Positions 51,254 to 61,260 of a DNA stretch of 64,000 bases are shown here, piece after piece. The number at the start of each line of letters is the position of its first letter. The stretch's first letter is position 1. The notes under the pieces were generated by a model. That model was given only the letters and a program-made list of their open reading frames with translations. It ran no database searches and was not told where the DNA came from. The translations under genes were made by a program, and so were the position numbers. The DNA comes from Kribbella steppae (lineage in GTDB: Bacteria > Actinomycetota > Actinomycetes > Propionibacteriales > Kribbellaceae), in contig NZ_SLWN01000003.1 in the NCBI RefSeq assembly GCF_004342025.1, forward strand, positions 248,001 to 312,000. The letters are read 5' to 3'.

Positions 51254-52246
51254 ATGACACGACGACTTGCAGAGGTGGCCAAGAAGGTCGGCGTCAGCGA
51301 GGCCACCGTGAGCCGGGTGCTGAACGGGAAGCCGGGCGTCTCCGAGGCGACCCGGGAAGCGGTCCTCACCGCGCTGGACGTGCTCGGCTACGAGCGGCCG
51401 ACCCAGCTGCGCGGCGACCGGGCCCGGCTGGTCGGGCTGGTGCTGCCCGAGTTGCAGAACCCGATCTTCCCGGCGTTCGCCGAGGTCGTCGGTGGTGCGC
51501 TCGCGCAGCAGGGTTTCACCTCCCTGCTCTGCACCCGGACGGTCGGCGGCGTGTCTGAAGCGGACTACGTCGACCTGCTCCTGCAGCAGCAGGTGTCCGG
51601 CGTGGTGTTCGCCGGCGGGTTCTACGCGCAGGCCGACGCGCCACACCAGCACTACGAGCTGATCCAGGAGCGCAAGCTGCCGACCGTGCTGGTCAACGCG
51701 GCGGTCGACCACCTCGGCTTCCCGCAGGTGTCGTCGGACGACTATGTCGCCGCGGAGATGGCGATCGGCCACCTGCGCGCTCTCGGGCACCGGCGGATCG
51801 GCATGGTCCTCGGCCCGCGTGATCACATCCCGTCGCGGCGCAAGCTGGATGCCTTCATCGCCTCGGACGAGGCGGATCTCGAGCTGGTCGAGCACACGAT
51901 GTTCTCGCTCGAAGGCGGGCACGCAGCCGCGACCCGCCTGGTCAACAAGGGCGTCACCGGCATCGTCTGTGCAAGCGACATCCTGGCCCTCGGTGCCATC
52001 CGCGCGGTCCGCCGGGCCGGCCTCACCGTCCCGGACGAAGTCTCGGTGATCGGGTACGACGACTCCGCGATGATGAACTGCACCGACCCGCCACTGACCA
52101 CCGTCCGCCAGCCCATCGATGCAATGGGCCGCGCCGCCGTGGACATGCTCGTCGCCCTGATCGAACGCGCCGTTGTCCCCGCCGACGAACTCCTCTTCGA
52201 GCCCGAACTGGTAGTCCGAGCCTCCACCGCCCGCGCCAGGATCTAA
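51254..52246 (+). CDS. LacI-family transcriptional regulator
   Basis: A 330-residue repressor with the N-terminal helix-turn-helix and hinge (RLAEVAKKVGVSEATVSRVLN and following) and a sugar-binding-protein-like effector domain. ATG at 51254, set by homology and the -10 at 51241-51246. It is upstream of, and codirectional with, the sugar ABC/GH13 operon, whose promoter carries two TTCGATCGA sites; these are the likely operators. The inducer is probably an alpha-glucoside or a related sugar. Confidence 0.93.
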   Translation: MTRRLAEVAKKVGVSEATVSRVLNGKPGVSEATREAVLTALDVLGYERPTQLRGDRARLVGLVLPELQNPIFPAFAEVVGGALAQQGFTSLLCTRTVGGVSEADYVDLLLQQQVSGVVFAGGFYAQADAPHQHYELIQERKLPTVLVNAAVDHLGFPQVSSDDYVAAEMAIGHLRALGHRRIGMVLGPRDHIPSRRKLDAFIASDEADLELVEHTMFSLEGGHAAATRLVNKGVTGIVCASDILALGAIRAVRRAGLTVPDEVSVIGYDDSAMMNCTDPPLTTVRQPIDAMGRAAVDMLVALIERAVVPADELLFEPELVVRASTARARI

Positions 52247-52298
52247 CACCACCCTCACCGCGCGGCCGCCGCGCCAGGATCTACCCCACCACCCTCAC
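52232..52298 (+). repeat. Short direct repeat at the 3' end of lacI
   Basis: CGCGCCAGGATCTA followed by ACCACCCTCAC occurs at 52232-52258, spanning the lacI stop, and again at 52270-52298 with 2 extra nt. It looks like a small duplication of the gene end. Confidence 0.6.
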
Positions 52299-52372
52299 AG
52301 CGCCCCGCCCCGAGGCGACATCCGCCCCGTACCTGTGCCCGGACCCCGGTGTCCGCCGCCCTCGCCAGATCT

Positions 52373-52405
52373 GCAGCCGCTGACCGCTTGTCGGTCGGCG
52401 GCTGC
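52373..52405 (+). terminator. Hairpin terminator after lacI
   Basis: 14-bp stem GCAGCCGCTGACCG/CGGTCGGCGGCTGC with one G-U pair and a 5-nt loop, about 125 nt after the lacI stop, followed by GTTGTGTG. It separates lacI from the ABC operon. The 308-bp gap 52247-52554 otherwise holds only the direct repeat and the operon promoter. Confidence 0.7.
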
Positions 52406-52480
52406 GTTGTGTGCCGACGTGTGCGGGAGCAGGTCCTGCGCGCGAGCCACCTTCCCATCATGAGTCATGATTTTGCAATC

Positions 52481-52523
52481 TTCGATCGAACTATTGCGCA
52501 GATTCGATCGAGTTGCCTACGGT
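52481..52523 (+). promoter_or_regulatory. Promoter and twin operators of the ABC/GH13 operon
   Basis: -35 TTGCGC (52494-52499) and -10 TACGGT (52518-52523) at 18-bp spacing. The palindrome TTCGATCGAA (52481-52490) lies just upstream of the -35, and TTCGATCGA recurs at 52503-52511 between -35 and -10. The 22-bp centre spacing is two helical turns, as expected for cooperative LacI-family repressor binding. Confidence 0.65.
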
Positions 52524-52554
52524 GTGCGCCAGAAGTCCGAGGAGAGGGTGGATC

Positions 52555-53928
52555 ATGAGGACAACGCGCCGCGGGCTCGGCCTGCTGCTGGTGATGGGAC
52601 TCGGGCTGGTGGCCGCGTCCTGTGGGTCGGGGGACGAGAAGACCGACGCTCAGGGATCAGCGGGCGCCGACGGCCCGGTCACGATCACGGTCGGCTGCCA
52701 GCCGCCGAAGAGCAATCCGAAGGAACGGTCGGCCTGGGACGCGGATGTCGCCGAGTTCCAGAAGCTGCACCCGAACATCACCATCCAGAGCAAGGATGCG
52801 TTCCCCTGTATCAACCCCGACACCTTCCAGGCGAAGCTGGCCGGCGGTACCCAGGAGGACGTCTTCTACGTCTACTACACCGACGTGCAGAAGATCATCA
52901 AAGCCCGGCAAGCCGCTGACATCAGCCAGTACGTCGGCAGCGTCAAGGCAGTCAGCGACGTGCGCTCCGATGTCATGAGCGTGTTCAAGGACGGCGACAA
53001 GACCTACGGCCTGCCGCGCAACAACTACAACATGGGCCTGGTCTACAACCGCAAGCTGTTCACCCAGGCCGGCCTCGACCCCGAAGCCCCGCCGAAGACC
53101 TGGGCCGACGTGCAGGCGGCGGCCAAGAAGATCGCCGGCCTCGGCGCCGGGTACGTCGGTTTCGGTGAGTACTCCGCCGGCAACACCGGCGGCTGGCACT
53201 TCGCCGCGAGCCTGTACGCCCGTGGCGGCTCGATGGTCGGCGACGACGGCAAGACCGCCGCGTTCAACAGCGCCGAGGGCAAGGCAGTGCTGGAGAACCT
53301 CAAGCAGATGCGCTGGAACGACAACTCGATGGGCAGCAAGCAGCTCCTCCAGTGGGAGGACCTGATGCGGATGATGGGTGGCGGCAAGCTCGGCATGATG
53401 ATCGGCGCACCGGATGTGGTGCAGTCGGTGAACAACGACTTCCAGGGCAAGTTCGAGGACTACGGCGTCACCGCCGTACCCGAGTCCGAGGGCAAGGCGT
53501 CGCTGAGTGGTGGCGACGGCTACATGTTCAACCCGAAGGCGACGCCGGAGAAGATCAAGGCCGGCCTGCTCTGGCTGGAGTTCCACGAGCTCACGCCGGG
53601 CAAGGGTCAGTTCAACTACGCCCGGTCCAAGGAGCAGGGACGTCCGGTCGGACTGCCGATCCCGGACCTGTACGGCGACTCCGCGCCGGGCCAGGAGATC
53701 ATTGCCCTGCGCAAGCAGTACGCCACCGTCCCGGTCGACCACTTCGCGCCGTACGTCGCCGCGCAGTCGAACATCACCAACAAGCTCGAACCGCCGAAGG
53801 CGCAGGAGCTGTACGCCGTCCTGGACGTCGCGATGTCCGCCGTCCTGACCCGCCAGGACGCCGATATCGACAAGCTGCTCTCGGATGCGGAGAGCAAGGC
53901 GAACAAGATCCTGGCCAAGAACACCTGA
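52555..53928 (+). CDS. ABC sugar transporter substrate-binding lipoprotein 2
   Basis: A 457-residue family 1 solute-binding protein. The lipoprotein signal ends LVAASC with C23. The mature protein is a MalE-type two-lobe receptor (TITVGCQPPKSNPKERSAWD...). GAGGAGAGGG precedes the ATG at 52555. It overlaps the next permease gene by TGATG. The GH13 gene downstream suggests an alpha-glucoside or malto-oligosaccharide-like ligand. Unrelated enough from the binding protein at 43141 to be a separate system. Confidence 0.91.
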   Translation: MRTTRRGLGLLLVMGLGLVAASCGSGDEKTDAQGSAGADGPVTITVGCQPPKSNPKERSAWDADVAEFQKLHPNITIQSKDAFPCINPDTFQAKLAGGTQEDVFYVYYTDVQKIIKARQAADISQYVGSVKAVSDVRSDVMSVFKDGDKTYGLPRNNYNMGLVYNRKLFTQAGLDPEAPPKTWADVQAAAKKIAGLGAGYVGFGEYSAGNTGGWHFAASLYARGGSMVGDDGKTAAFNSAEGKAVLENLKQMRWNDNSMGSKQLLQWEDLMRMMGGGKLGMMIGAPDVVQSVNNDFQGKFEDYGVTAVPESEGKASLSGGDGYMFNPKATPEKIKAGLLWLEFHELTPGKGQFNYARSKEQGRPVGLPIPDLYGDSAPGQEIIALRKQYATVPVDHFAPYVAAQSNITNKLEPPKAQELYAVLDVAMSAVLTRQDADIDKLLSDAESKANKILAKNT

Positions 53929-54881
53929 TGGCAGTCACCGAAGAGCAGGTACGCCGTCCCCGGGGGACGGGGGCGGCGGACCCGCGACCTGACGACGACC
54001 ACCGGGGCGCGCTCCGGCGGGCGGTCGGGCGGAACCTGACGGCGTACGGGTTTCTCTGTGGGGCACTGATCTGTTTTGGGTTGTTCTCCTGGTATCCGAT
54101 GGTGCGCGAGGTGATCCTCAGCTTCCAGGAGAACAACTTCGTCGACCCGCCGCGCTGGGTGGGGTTCGACAACTTCCGCTCGGTCATCGAGGACCCGGCC
54201 TTCCGCTCGGCCTGGCTCAACACCGCCGTGTTCAGCGGGCTGGCCCTCGTCATCGGGTACGCCGTCCCGTTCGTGCTGGCCGTCGTCCTCAACGAACTCA
54301 AGCACGCCAAGGCCTACCTGCGGTTCGTCGTCTACCTCCCTGTCATGCTCCCACCGGCCGTCGCCGTCCTGCTGTTCAAGTGGTTCTACGACCCCGGCGC
54401 CGGCCTGTTCAACCAGGTGCTCGACGTGTTCCACCTGCCGCCGTTGAGCTGGCTCGACTCGACCAGTACGGCGCTTGTCAGCCTGGTGCTCGTGTCGACC
54501 TGGATGAACCTCGGCACCGGCACGCTGATCTACCTGGCCGCGCTGCAAAGCATCCCGGGCGACCTGTACGAGTCGGCCGAGCTGGACGGCGCCGGCCTGT
54601 TCCGGCGGGTCTGGCACGTGACCATCCCGCAGACCAAGTTGATCCTGCTGGTGATGTTGCTGCTGCAGGTCGTCGCGACCATGCAGGTGTTCATCGAGCC
54701 GTACCTGCTGACCGGCGGCGGCCCGGAGAACGCGACCGTCACGGTCGCCTACCTGATGTACCAGTACGCCTTCAACTTCGGCGACTTCGGAGGCGGTGGC
54801 GCCCTCGGCCTGATGCTGATGGTCGTCCTGATGGTGTTCTCCGCGATTTACCTGCGCGTGTCCCGGGAGGAGGCCCGATGA
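53928..54881 (+). CDS. ABC sugar transporter permease 2A (MalF-like)
   Basis: A 317-residue permease with a long basic N-terminus (about 1-35), six membrane segments and the EAA loop DLYESAELDGAGLFRRVWHVTIP. The ATG at 53928 overlaps the binding-protein stop; it overlaps the next gene by ATGA. Part of the second importer, which also has no ATPase gene here. Confidence 0.92.
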   Translation: MAVTEEQVRRPRGTGAADPRPDDDHRGALRRAVGRNLTAYGFLCGALICFGLFSWYPMVREVILSFQENNFVDPPRWVGFDNFRSVIEDPAFRSAWLNTAVFSGLALVIGYAVPFVLAVVLNELKHAKAYLRFVVYLPVMLPPAVAVLLFKWFYDPGAGLFNQVLDVFHLPPLSWLDSTSTALVSLVLVSTWMNLGTGTLIYLAALQSIPGDLYESAELDGAGLFRRVWHVTIPQTKLILLVMLLLQVVATMQVFIEPYLLTGGGPENATVTVAYLMYQYAFNFGDFGGGGALGLMLMVVLMVFSAIYLRVSREEAR

Positions 54882-55747
54882 GGACCCTGGTGTCACCCCT
54901 CGCGCTCCGGACCACCCGCGGTCGCCTGATGTACTGGGCGATCCTCAGCATCGTCGTCATCGGCTTCACCGGCGCCTTCGTGTTCCCGCTGTACTGGATG
55001 GTGACCGGCGCGCTGAAGTCACCGGACGAGCTGGCCCAGATCCCGCCGAGCTTCTTCCCGACGAGCTTCGACTTCGGCGTCTATGCCGACGCGTGGGAGC
55101 AGTTGCAGCTCGGTGTCTTCCTGAAGAACACAGTCCTGTACGCCGGTGGCGCCTGGCTGTTCACCCTCGCCGTCGACGTGACCGCGGCGTACGCGTTGTC
55201 GAAGCTCCGGCCGTTCTTCGGCAAGGTCGTCCTGGCCGCGATGCTCGCGACCCTGATGATCCCGCCGATGGTGCTGCTGCTGCCGACGTACCTGACGGTC
55301 AAGGATCTGCCGATCCTGCATCTGGACCTGCTGAACACGCCCTGGGCGATTTGGTTGCCGGCGGCAGCGAACGGGTTCTTCGTCTTCCTGCTGAAGCGAT
55401 TCTTCGACTCGATCCCGCGCGAGTTGCTGGAGGCGGCGGAGATCGACGGCGCCTCACCGATGCGGATCCTGTGGTCGATCGTGTTGCCGGTGTCGCGGCC
55501 GATCCTCGGAGTGGTGTCGATCCTGTCCGTGGTGACGGTGTGGAAGGACTTCGTCTGGCCGCTGCTAGTACTGCCGGAGACGGACAAGATGTCGATCAGT
55601 GTCGGCATCGCGTCGCTGTCCGCGCAGATGCCGCAGAACGTGCTGATCGCGTCGCTGGTGATCGCCAGCCTGCCGACGATCCTGGTGTTCTTCGTGTTCC
55701 AGCGCAGCATCATGGCGGGCCTCACCGCCGGAAGCCTGAAGGGCTGA
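54878..55747 (+). CDS. ABC sugar transporter permease 2B (MalG-like)
   Basis: A 289-residue permease with six membrane segments and the EAA loop [20 protein letters not shown]. The ATG at 54878 is preceded by GGGAGGAGG. It ends [11 protein letters not shown], typical of MalG-type proteins. The GH13 gene follows after 24 nt. Confidence 0.92.
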   Translation: MRTLVSPLALRTTRGRLMYWAILSIVVIGFTGAFVFPLYWMVTGALKSPDELAQIPPSFFPTSFDFGVYADAWEQLQLGVFLKNTVLYAGGAWLFTLAVDVTAAYALSKLRPFFGKVVLAAMLATLMIPPMVLLLPTYLTVKDLPILHLDLLNTPWAIWLPAAANGFFVFLLKRFFDSIPRELLEAAEIDGASPMRILWSIVLPVSRPILGVVSILSVVTVWKDFVWPLLVLPETDKMSISVGIASLSAQMPQNVLIASLVIASLPTILVFFVFQRSIMAGLTAGSLKG

Positions 55748-55771
55748 AACCCAATCAGACAAGGAGATTCG

Positions 55772-57313
55772 ATGGCGGACGAGTGGTGGCGTGGAGCCGC
55801 GATCTACCAGGTGTACCTGCGGAGTTTCGCCGACGGCAACGGCGACGGGATCGGCGACCTGGCCGGCCTCCGGCAGAAACTGCCGTACCTGGCCGAGCTC
55901 GGCATCGACGCGATCTGGCTGAACCCCTGGTACCCGTCGCCGATGGCCGACGGCGGGTACGACGTGGCCGACTACCGAGCGATCGACCCGGCGTTCGGGA
56001 CGTTGCACGAGGCCGAGGCGTACATCGCGGAGGCGCACGTCCTGAACATCCGCACCATCATCGACATCGTCCCCAACCACGGCTCCGACCAGCAGGACTG
56101 GTTCGTCCAGGCGCTCGCAGCCGGTCCCGGCTCATGCGAGCGGGAACGGTTCATCTTCAAGCCCGGACGAGGCGACCAGCCGCCCAACGACTGGCAGTCC
56201 ATCTTCAACGGCCCGGCCTGGACCCAGGTCGAGGACGGTGAGTGGTACCTGCACCTGTTCGCCCCTGAGCAGCCCGACTTCAACTGGCGAAACCCCGAGG
56301 TGGTCGAGGAGTTCCACGACATCCTCCGGTTCTGGCTGGACCGTGGGGTGGACGGAATCCGGATCGACAGTGCCGCCGTACTCTTCAAGGACCTGGACAG
56401 TGTCGAGGAGTCGTACACCGATCACGACGAGGTGCACGAGGTCTACCGCGGCTGGCGCCGGATCACCGACGAGTACGACGGCCGGTTCCTGGTCGGCGAG
56501 ATGTGGATGCCGGACCAGGAGCGGTTCGCGCTGTATTTGCGGCCGGACGAGATGCAGACCGCGTTCAACTTCGACTTCCTGTCCCGCCCGTGGCAGGCAG
56601 ACGAGCTCAGGGCCTCGATCGACCTCACCCTGACCACCCACGTCCCGATCGGCGCACCGCCGACCTGGGTGCTGTCCAACCACGACGTCACCCGGCCGGT
56701 GACGAAGTACGGACGCCCGGACACGTCGTTCTCGCACCAGGACCGCAAGCACGGCATGCAGACCGACCTCGTCCTCGGTGAACGCCGGGCCCGCGCGGCC
56801 GCCCTCCTCGCGATGGCGCTACCGGGCGGACTGTACGTCTACCAGGGCGAGGAGCTCGGTCTGCCGGAGGTGGAAGACCTCCCGGACCACCTGCTCCAGG
56901 ACCCGATCTTCACCCGCTCCGGCGGCACCGACCGCGGCCGCGATGGTTGCCGAGTGCCCCTTCCCTGGTCCGGCAAGGAGCCCCCGTTCGGCTTCGGCAC
57001 GGGTACGCCGTGGCTGCCACAGCCACCCGACTGGAAGAACCTCACCGCCGAGTCCCAGTACGACGACCAGAGCTCGATGCTGACCCTCTACCGCAACGGC
57101 CTTCGCATCCGCCGTACCCACCTCGGCGACGGCATCCTCACCTGGCTCGACACCCCACCCGGAGTCCTCGCCTTCAGCCGCGAGAGCCTGATCTGCATCA
57201 CCAACCTGACGGCGGAGCCGATCGAGCTCCCGCCGTACGACGAACTGCTACTGGCCAGCAGCCCGTTGGACGACGGGTTGCTGGCCAGCGACAGCACGGC
57301 CTGGATCAGGTGA
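55772..57313 (+). CDS. GH13 alpha-glucosidase
   Basis: A 513-residue cytoplasmic enzyme of the oligo-1,6-glucosidase/alpha-glucosidase branch of GH13. Conserved regions: I DIVPNHGS (98-105), [11 protein letters not shown] with nucleophile D199, III FLVGEMW with acid/base E243, IV VLSNHDV. It starts [25 protein letters not shown], the usual family opening. It should hydrolyse the imported sugar, so the operon is LacI-importer-glucosidase. The ATG at 55772 has AAGGAG upstream. Its last 8 bp overlap copA on the other strand. Confidence 0.93.
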   Translation: MADEWWRGAAIYQVYLRSFADGNGDGIGDLAGLRQKLPYLAELGIDAIWLNPWYPSPMADGGYDVADYRAIDPAFGTLHEAEAYIAEAHVLNIRTIIDIVPNHGSDQQDWFVQALAAGPGSCERERFIFKPGRGDQPPNDWQSIFNGPAWTQVEDGEWYLHLFAPEQPDFNWRNPEVVEEFHDILRFWLDRGVDGIRIDSAAVLFKDLDSVEESYTDHDEVHEVYRGWRRITDEYDGRFLVGEMWMPDQERFALYLRPDEMQTAFNFDFLSRPWQADELRASIDLTLTTHVPIGAPPTWVLSNHDVTRPVTKYGRPDTSFSHQDRKHGMQTDLVLGERRARAAALLAMALPGGLYVYQGEELGLPEVEDLPDHLLQDPIFTRSGGTDRGRDGCRVPLPWSGKEPPFGFGTGTPWLPQPPDWKNLTAESQYDDQSSMLTLYRNGLRIRRTHLGDGILTWLDTPPGVLAFSRESLICITNLTAEPIELPPYDELLLASSPLDDGLLASDSTAWIR

Positions 57314-59546
57314 GCGGGCGGAAGCGGCGCAACCTGAGGCTGTTGGTGACCACGAAGACCGAGCTGAAGGCCATCGCGGCGCCGGCCAGCATCGGGTTGA
57401 GCAGGCCGGCCGCGGCCAGTGGGATCGCGGCCACGTTGTAGGCGAAGGCCCAGAACAGGTTGCCCTTGATGGTGCGCAGCGTGCTGCGGGAGAGGCGGAT
57501 GGCGTCCGCCGCCGCGCGCAGGTCGCCGCGCACCAGCGTCAGGTCGCTGGCCTCGATCGCCACGTCCGTCCCGGTGCCCATGCTCAGGCCGAGGTCGGCC
57601 TGGGCCAGGGCGGCCGCGTCGTTGACGCCGTCGCCGACCATCGCGACCACGCGGCCCTCGTCCTGCAGCTTCTTCACCGCGTCGACCTTGCCGGCCGGCA
57701 GGACCTCGGCGATCACCTCGTCGATGCCGACCTCGGCCGCCACCTTCGAAGCCACCGCCTCGTTGTCGCCGGTCAGCAGCACCGGCCGCAGTCCCAGCGC
57801 CTTCAACTGACCGATCGCCTCTGAAGACGTCGCCTTCACCGTGTCCGCGACGACCAGCACCGCCCGGGCCTGACCGTCCCAGCCGACTGCGACCGCCGTA
57901 CTGCCCTCGGCCTCGGCGTGGTCCTTCGCGTGCGCCAGGTCGTCCGGCAGGTACTGGCTCCACTCCTCCAGCAGGCGGGTCCGGCCTACCAGTACGGCGT
58001 GCCCGTCGACGATGCCCTGGACGCCAAGTCCCTCGACGTTCCCGAAGTCTTCGACCTCGGGCAGTTGACCGAGCTCGGCCATGGCGCCCCGGGCAACGGC
58101 CTGCGCGATCGGGTGCTCGCTGGAGTGCTCCAGCGCCCCGGCCAACCGCAGTACCTCGGAGCGGTCCTCCGAAGGAGCCAGCAGTACGTCGACCAACTCC
58201 ATCCGACCGGTCGTCACGGTGCCCGTCTTGTCCAGGACGACGGTGTCGATCCGGCGGGTGGACTCGAGTACCTCCGGGCCCTTGATCAGGATGCCCAGCT
58301 GGGCGCCCCGACCGGTGCCGACCATCAACGCGGTCGGCGTGGCCAGCCCGAGGGCACAGGGGCAGGCGATGATCAGTACGGCGACCGCCGCGGTGAACGC
58401 GATCTCCACCGGCGAACCGTTGCCGAGCCAGAACCCCAATGTCGCCAGCGCCAGCCCGATCACGATCGGCACGAAGATCCCGGACACCTTGTCGGCCAGC
58501 CGCTGAACCGCGGCCTTCCCGTTCTGTGCGTCCTCGACCAGCCGGGCCATCTGGGCCAGCTGGGTGTCCGACCCGACCCGGGTCGCCCGGACCACAAGCC
58601 GGCCGCCGGCGTTCACGGTCGCCCCGACGACGGCATCGCCCTCGCCGACCTCGACCGGCACCGACTCGCCGGTCAGCATCGACGCGTCGACCGCGCTGCT
58701 GCCGGTGACGATCACACCGTCGGTAGCGACCTTCTCGCCAGGTCGTACGACGAACTGGTCGCCCACGACCAACTGGTCGGCGGGGATGCGTACCTCAGAG
58801 CCATCGCGCAGTACGGCGACATCCTTCGCACCCAGCTCCAGCAGGGCCCGCAGGGCCGCACCCGAACGGCGCTTGGCGCGGGCCTCGAAGTACCGGCCGG
58901 CCAGGATGAACGTGGTGACGCCGGCAGCGACCTCGAGGTAGATCTCCTCGGCCCCGCTGCCCCGGGACGGGATCAGCGTGAACGGCATCTTCATCCCCGG
59001 CTCACCCGCACCGCCGATGAACAGCGCGTACAGCGACCACAGGAAGGCGCTCACCACGCCCAGCGAGATCAGCGTGTCCATCGTGGCCGCGCCGTGCCGC
59101 AGGTTCGTCCAGGCGGCCTTGTGGAACGGCCAGGCCGCCCACGTCACCACCGGGAAGGCCAGCATCAGCGACGCCCACTGCCAGAAGTCGAACTGCAGTG
59201 CCGGGATCATTCCGAACGCGATCACCGGCACCGACAGCGCGATGCTGGCGAACAGGCGGTCCCGCAGCGGCTTCAGCTCGTCCGGCCCTTCGTCCGACGA
59301 GTTGCCGTCGGCAACAGCCGGGGCCGGCAGAGCGGCGGTGTAACCGGTCTTCTCGACGGTGGCGACCAGTTCGTCAGTGGTGATGCCGTCCGCGTACGTC
59401 ACCTTCGCCTTCTCGGTGGCGTAGTTGACGGTCGCGGTGACACCGTCCATCCGGTTCAGCTTCTTCTCGACCCGGGCGGCGCACGAGGCGCACGTCATGC
59501 CACCGATGATGAGTTCGACGGACTGACCGGGTTCTGCGGTGGTCAT
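57306..59546 (-). CDS. copA: Copper-exporting P1B-type ATPase CopA
   Basis: A 746-residue Cu(I) exporter. It has one N-terminal heavy-metal domain with CASC (C19, C22), eight membrane segments with the CPC metal site (C395-P-C397), phosphatase TGES (292-295), the phosphorylation site D439-KTGT and the hinge GDGVND. Length and motifs match P1B-1 ATPases. The ATG at 59546 follows GAGAGGAGG on the minus strand. It is last gene of the csoR-copZ-(His-rich)-copA operon. The 3' end overlaps the GH13 gene by 8 bp. Confidence 0.95.
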   Translation of the reverse strand: MTTAEPGQSVELIIGGMTCASCAARVEKKLNRMDGVTATVNYATEKAKVTYADGITTDELVATVEKTGYTAALPAPAVADGNSSDEGPDELKPLRDRLFASIALSVPVIAFGMIPALQFDFWQWASLMLAFPVVTWAAWPFHKAAWTNLRHGAATMDTLISLGVVSAFLWSLYALFIGGAGEPGMKMPFTLIPSRGSGAEEIYLEVAAGVTTFILAGRYFEARAKRRSGAALRALLELGAKDVAVLRDGSEVRIPADQLVVGDQFVVRPGEKVATDGVIVTGSSAVDASMLTGESVPVEVGEGDAVVGATVNAGGRLVVRATRVGSDTQLAQMARLVEDAQNGKAAVQRLADKVSGIFVPIVIGLALATLGFWLGNGSPVEIAFTAAVAVLIIACPCALGLATPTALMVGTGRGAQLGILIKGPEVLESTRRIDTVVLDKTGTVTTGRMELVDVLLAPSEDRSEVLRLAGALEHSSEHPIAQAVARGAMAELGQLPEVEDFGNVEGLGVQGIVDGHAVLVGRTRLLEEWSQYLPDDLAHAKDHAEAEGSTAVAVGWDGQARAVLVVADTVKATSSEAIGQLKALGLRPVLLTGDNEAVASKVAAEVGIDEVIAEVLPAGKVDAVKKLQDEGRVVAMVGDGVNDAAALAQADLGLSMGTGTDVAIEASDLTLVRGDLRAAADAIRLSRSTLRTIKGNLFWAFAYNVAAIPLAAAGLLNPMLAGAAMAFSSVFVVTNSLRLRRFRPLT

Positions 59547-59564
59547 TGCTGTGTGCCTCCTCTC

Positions 59565-60581
59565 TCAGTGGCCGTGCGGGGTGGTCTCGTGTCCCGGCGT
59601 AGCCGGAGCCTTGGTCGCCGGAGCCTTGGTCGTCGGGAGTTGCTTGGGCGGGACGATCGCGGACCCGTCCGCGCCCACCTTGACGGTGAACTCGGCGGTG
59701 TGGACCGCGCCCGCGTGCTGGAAGTCCAGGAACAGGCTGTACGTTCCGGCGGTCGGGAAGGTGGTGGCGAACTTGATCTCCGGCCCGCCCTTCATCCCCG
59801 CTGTCGCTTCCTGTGCGGGGTGGGTGTGCAGGTAGGCGAGGTCGCCGCCGCGCAGTGACACCAGGTGCCCGAAGGCGCCCAGGTACGGCTGAAGGTCGGT
59901 GACCGGCTTGCCGCCCCGGCTGATCGCGAAGGTCAGCTCGGATTCCTTGCCCGCGACCGGCGTGCCCGCCAGTGTCACGTCGTACCCGTCGAAGCTGTAG
60001 CTGCCGGCCGGCTCGCTCAGCGGGACCGGGATGTAGAGACCGGAGACGTTGACGTCCGTGCCGAGAGTCAGCGTCCGGTCGAGTCCGGCCGGCTGGAAGT
60101 CGGCGAACACTCGCCACGTGCCACCGGCGGTGAACGTGAAAGGAATGCTCCAGGTCCCATTGGCGTCCCGGGTCGGGTGCACGTGGTGGAAGCCGGACAG
60201 GTCACGCCGTACGACGATCAGGTGCAGGTCCTTCTCGTGCGTCTCGGTGTACTCCTTCACGGGCTTGCCGTCCGGGCCCTGGATGGTGAAGCGCAGCTCG
60301 GTCTTGGTGCCGGGCTGGTAGAACGTCGTGGCGGGGGTGAGGGTGTACCCGGCTTCGGAGACCGCGAGCCCGGGCAGTTGCCCGCCCGACTCGCTGTGTC
60401 CCTCCCCGTGTCCTGCTGCTGATTCCTCCATACCGCCCATCTCCTCTCCGTGAGCAGGGGCAGTGGTGGTGTCGGCCGCCGCGATCGGGTCGACCGCGGT
60501 GCCGATCGCGTACGCCGCCCCGAAGGCGAGCGCGAGCGCACCGGCGAACGCGCCGAGCCGGAGCGCGACGGCCCGGTTCAC
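59565..60581 (-). CDS. Secreted His-rich copper-operon protein
   Basis: A 338-residue exported protein of unknown function. Signal/anchor segment about 8-30, then a His/Met/Glu-rich stretch (HGEEMGGMEESAAGHGEGHSE, near 45-65) able to bind copper, followed by two beta-rich immunoglobulin-like domains with HLIVVRRDLSGFHHVHP and SLRGGDLAYLHTHPAQ, and a C-terminal TKAPATPGHETTPHGH tail. It overlaps copZ by ATGA, and copA follows 18 nt after its stop, so copper sequestration or delivery outside the membrane is likely. Similar genes occur beside copA in other actinobacteria. Exact role is inferred. Confidence 0.82.
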   Translation of the reverse strand: MNRAVALRLGAFAGALALAFGAAYAIGTAVDPIAAADTTTAPAHGEEMGGMEESAAGHGEGHSESGGQLPGLAVSEAGYTLTPATTFYQPGTKTELRFTIQGPDGKPVKEYTETHEKDLHLIVVRRDLSGFHHVHPTRDANGTWSIPFTFTAGGTWRVFADFQPAGLDRTLTLGTDVNVSGLYIPVPLSEPAGSYSFDGYDVTLAGTPVAGKESELTFAISRGGKPVTDLQPYLGAFGHLVSLRGGDLAYLHTHPAQEATAGMKGGPEIKFATTFPTAGTYSLFLDFQHAGAVHTAEFTVKVGADGSAIVPPKQLPTTKAPATKAPATPGHETTPHGH

Positions 60582-60796
60582 GACGCCGCCAGTTCGTAGC
60601 CCGCCTCGTCGACGGCCTCGCGGACGGCGGCCTCGTCGAGAGCGGACTCACTCGTCACGTGCACCGCGGAGGTGCCACCCGCGACGAGGTCGATGCTGAT
60701 GTCCTTGACCCCGATCAGCTTGCTGATCTCCTCGGTGACCGCGGCGGTGCAGTGGCCGCAGGTCATCCCGGTGACGGAGTAGGTCGTGGTGGTCAT
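60578..60796 (-). CDS. copZ: CopZ-like copper chaperone
   Basis: A 72-residue heavy-metal-associated (ferredoxin-like) protein with the copper motif GMTCGHC (C13, C16) at the end of the first strand. It should carry Cu(I) to the N-terminal domain of CopA. It overlaps the His-rich protein gene by ATGA and lies 38 nt after csoR. Full length for the family. Confidence 0.92.
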   Translation of the reverse strand: MTTTTYSVTGMTCGHCTAAVTEEISKLIGVKDISIDLVAGGTSAVHVTSESALDEAAVREAVDEAGYELAAS

Positions 60797-60834
60797 AAGA
60801 GTGCTCCTAACTCGGATTCTTCGTGTTCTGACGT

Positions 60835-61149
60835 TCAGCTGCGGACCAGGCGGGCGATCGCGTCGGAGGCCTCGCGGACCTTCTCCTCGGCCTCCGGACC
60901 GCCCTTCTGCGCGGCCTCGACCACGCAGTGCGCCAGGTGCTCGTCCAGCAACTCCAGCGAGAACGACTGCAGTGCCTTCGTCGCCGCCGAGACCTGGGTG
61001 AGGATGTCGATGCAGTACTTGTCCTCCTCGACCATCCGCTGCAGGCCACGGACCTGGCCCTCGATCCGCCGCAGCCGCTTCAGGTGGCTGCTCTTCTCGG
61101 CGGTGTACCCGTGCACTGGGGCCGGTGTTTCCGTGCCGTCGGTGGTCAT
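60835..61149 (-). CDS. csoR: CsoR copper-sensing repressor
   Basis: A 104-residue CsoR/RcnR-family repressor that releases DNA when it binds Cu(I). The ligands C46, H71 and C75 have exactly the C-x24-H-x3-C spacing of Mycobacterium tuberculosis CsoR (C36-H61-C65). Helical core HLKRLRRIEGQVRGLQRMVEE is typical. The ATG at 61149 starts before GYTAEKSSHLKRL; an upstream frame to 61293 covers the operator region and is unlikely to be translated. First gene of the copper operon, with CsoR boxes directly upstream. Confidence 0.94.
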   Translation of the reverse strand: MTTDGTETPAPVHGYTAEKSSHLKRLRRIEGQVRGLQRMVEEDKYCIDILTQVSAATKALQSFSLELLDEHLAHCVVEAAQKGGPEAEEKVREASDAIARLVRS

Positions 61150-61175
61150 ATCAGGCTCCTTCTGTTTCCCGCATC

Positions 61176-61260
61176 TACCCCTCGGGGGTATGTCGACAGG
61201 CATGAAGTTACCCCCTTGGGGTATCGAATGCAAGTTCTGAGGCGATACCTCTAGGGGGTA
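61176..61260. promoter_or_regulatory. Three CsoR-type operator boxes
   Basis: Three 15-bp near-palindromes with the shape TACCC-N5-GGGTA: TACCCCTCGGGGGTA (61176-61190), TACCCCCTTGGGGTA (61209-61223) and TACCTCTAGGGGGTA (61246-61260). They fill the gap between csoR and the divergent ABC gene. Box 1 is next to the csoR start; box 3 is nearest the ABC exporter. Confidence 0.8.

Noticed and set aside
49880..52258. A 792-residue reading of the DUF4032 gene
   Set aside because: The upstream part is antisense to lacI and its leaderless promoter. Family homology begins at the GTG at 51106.
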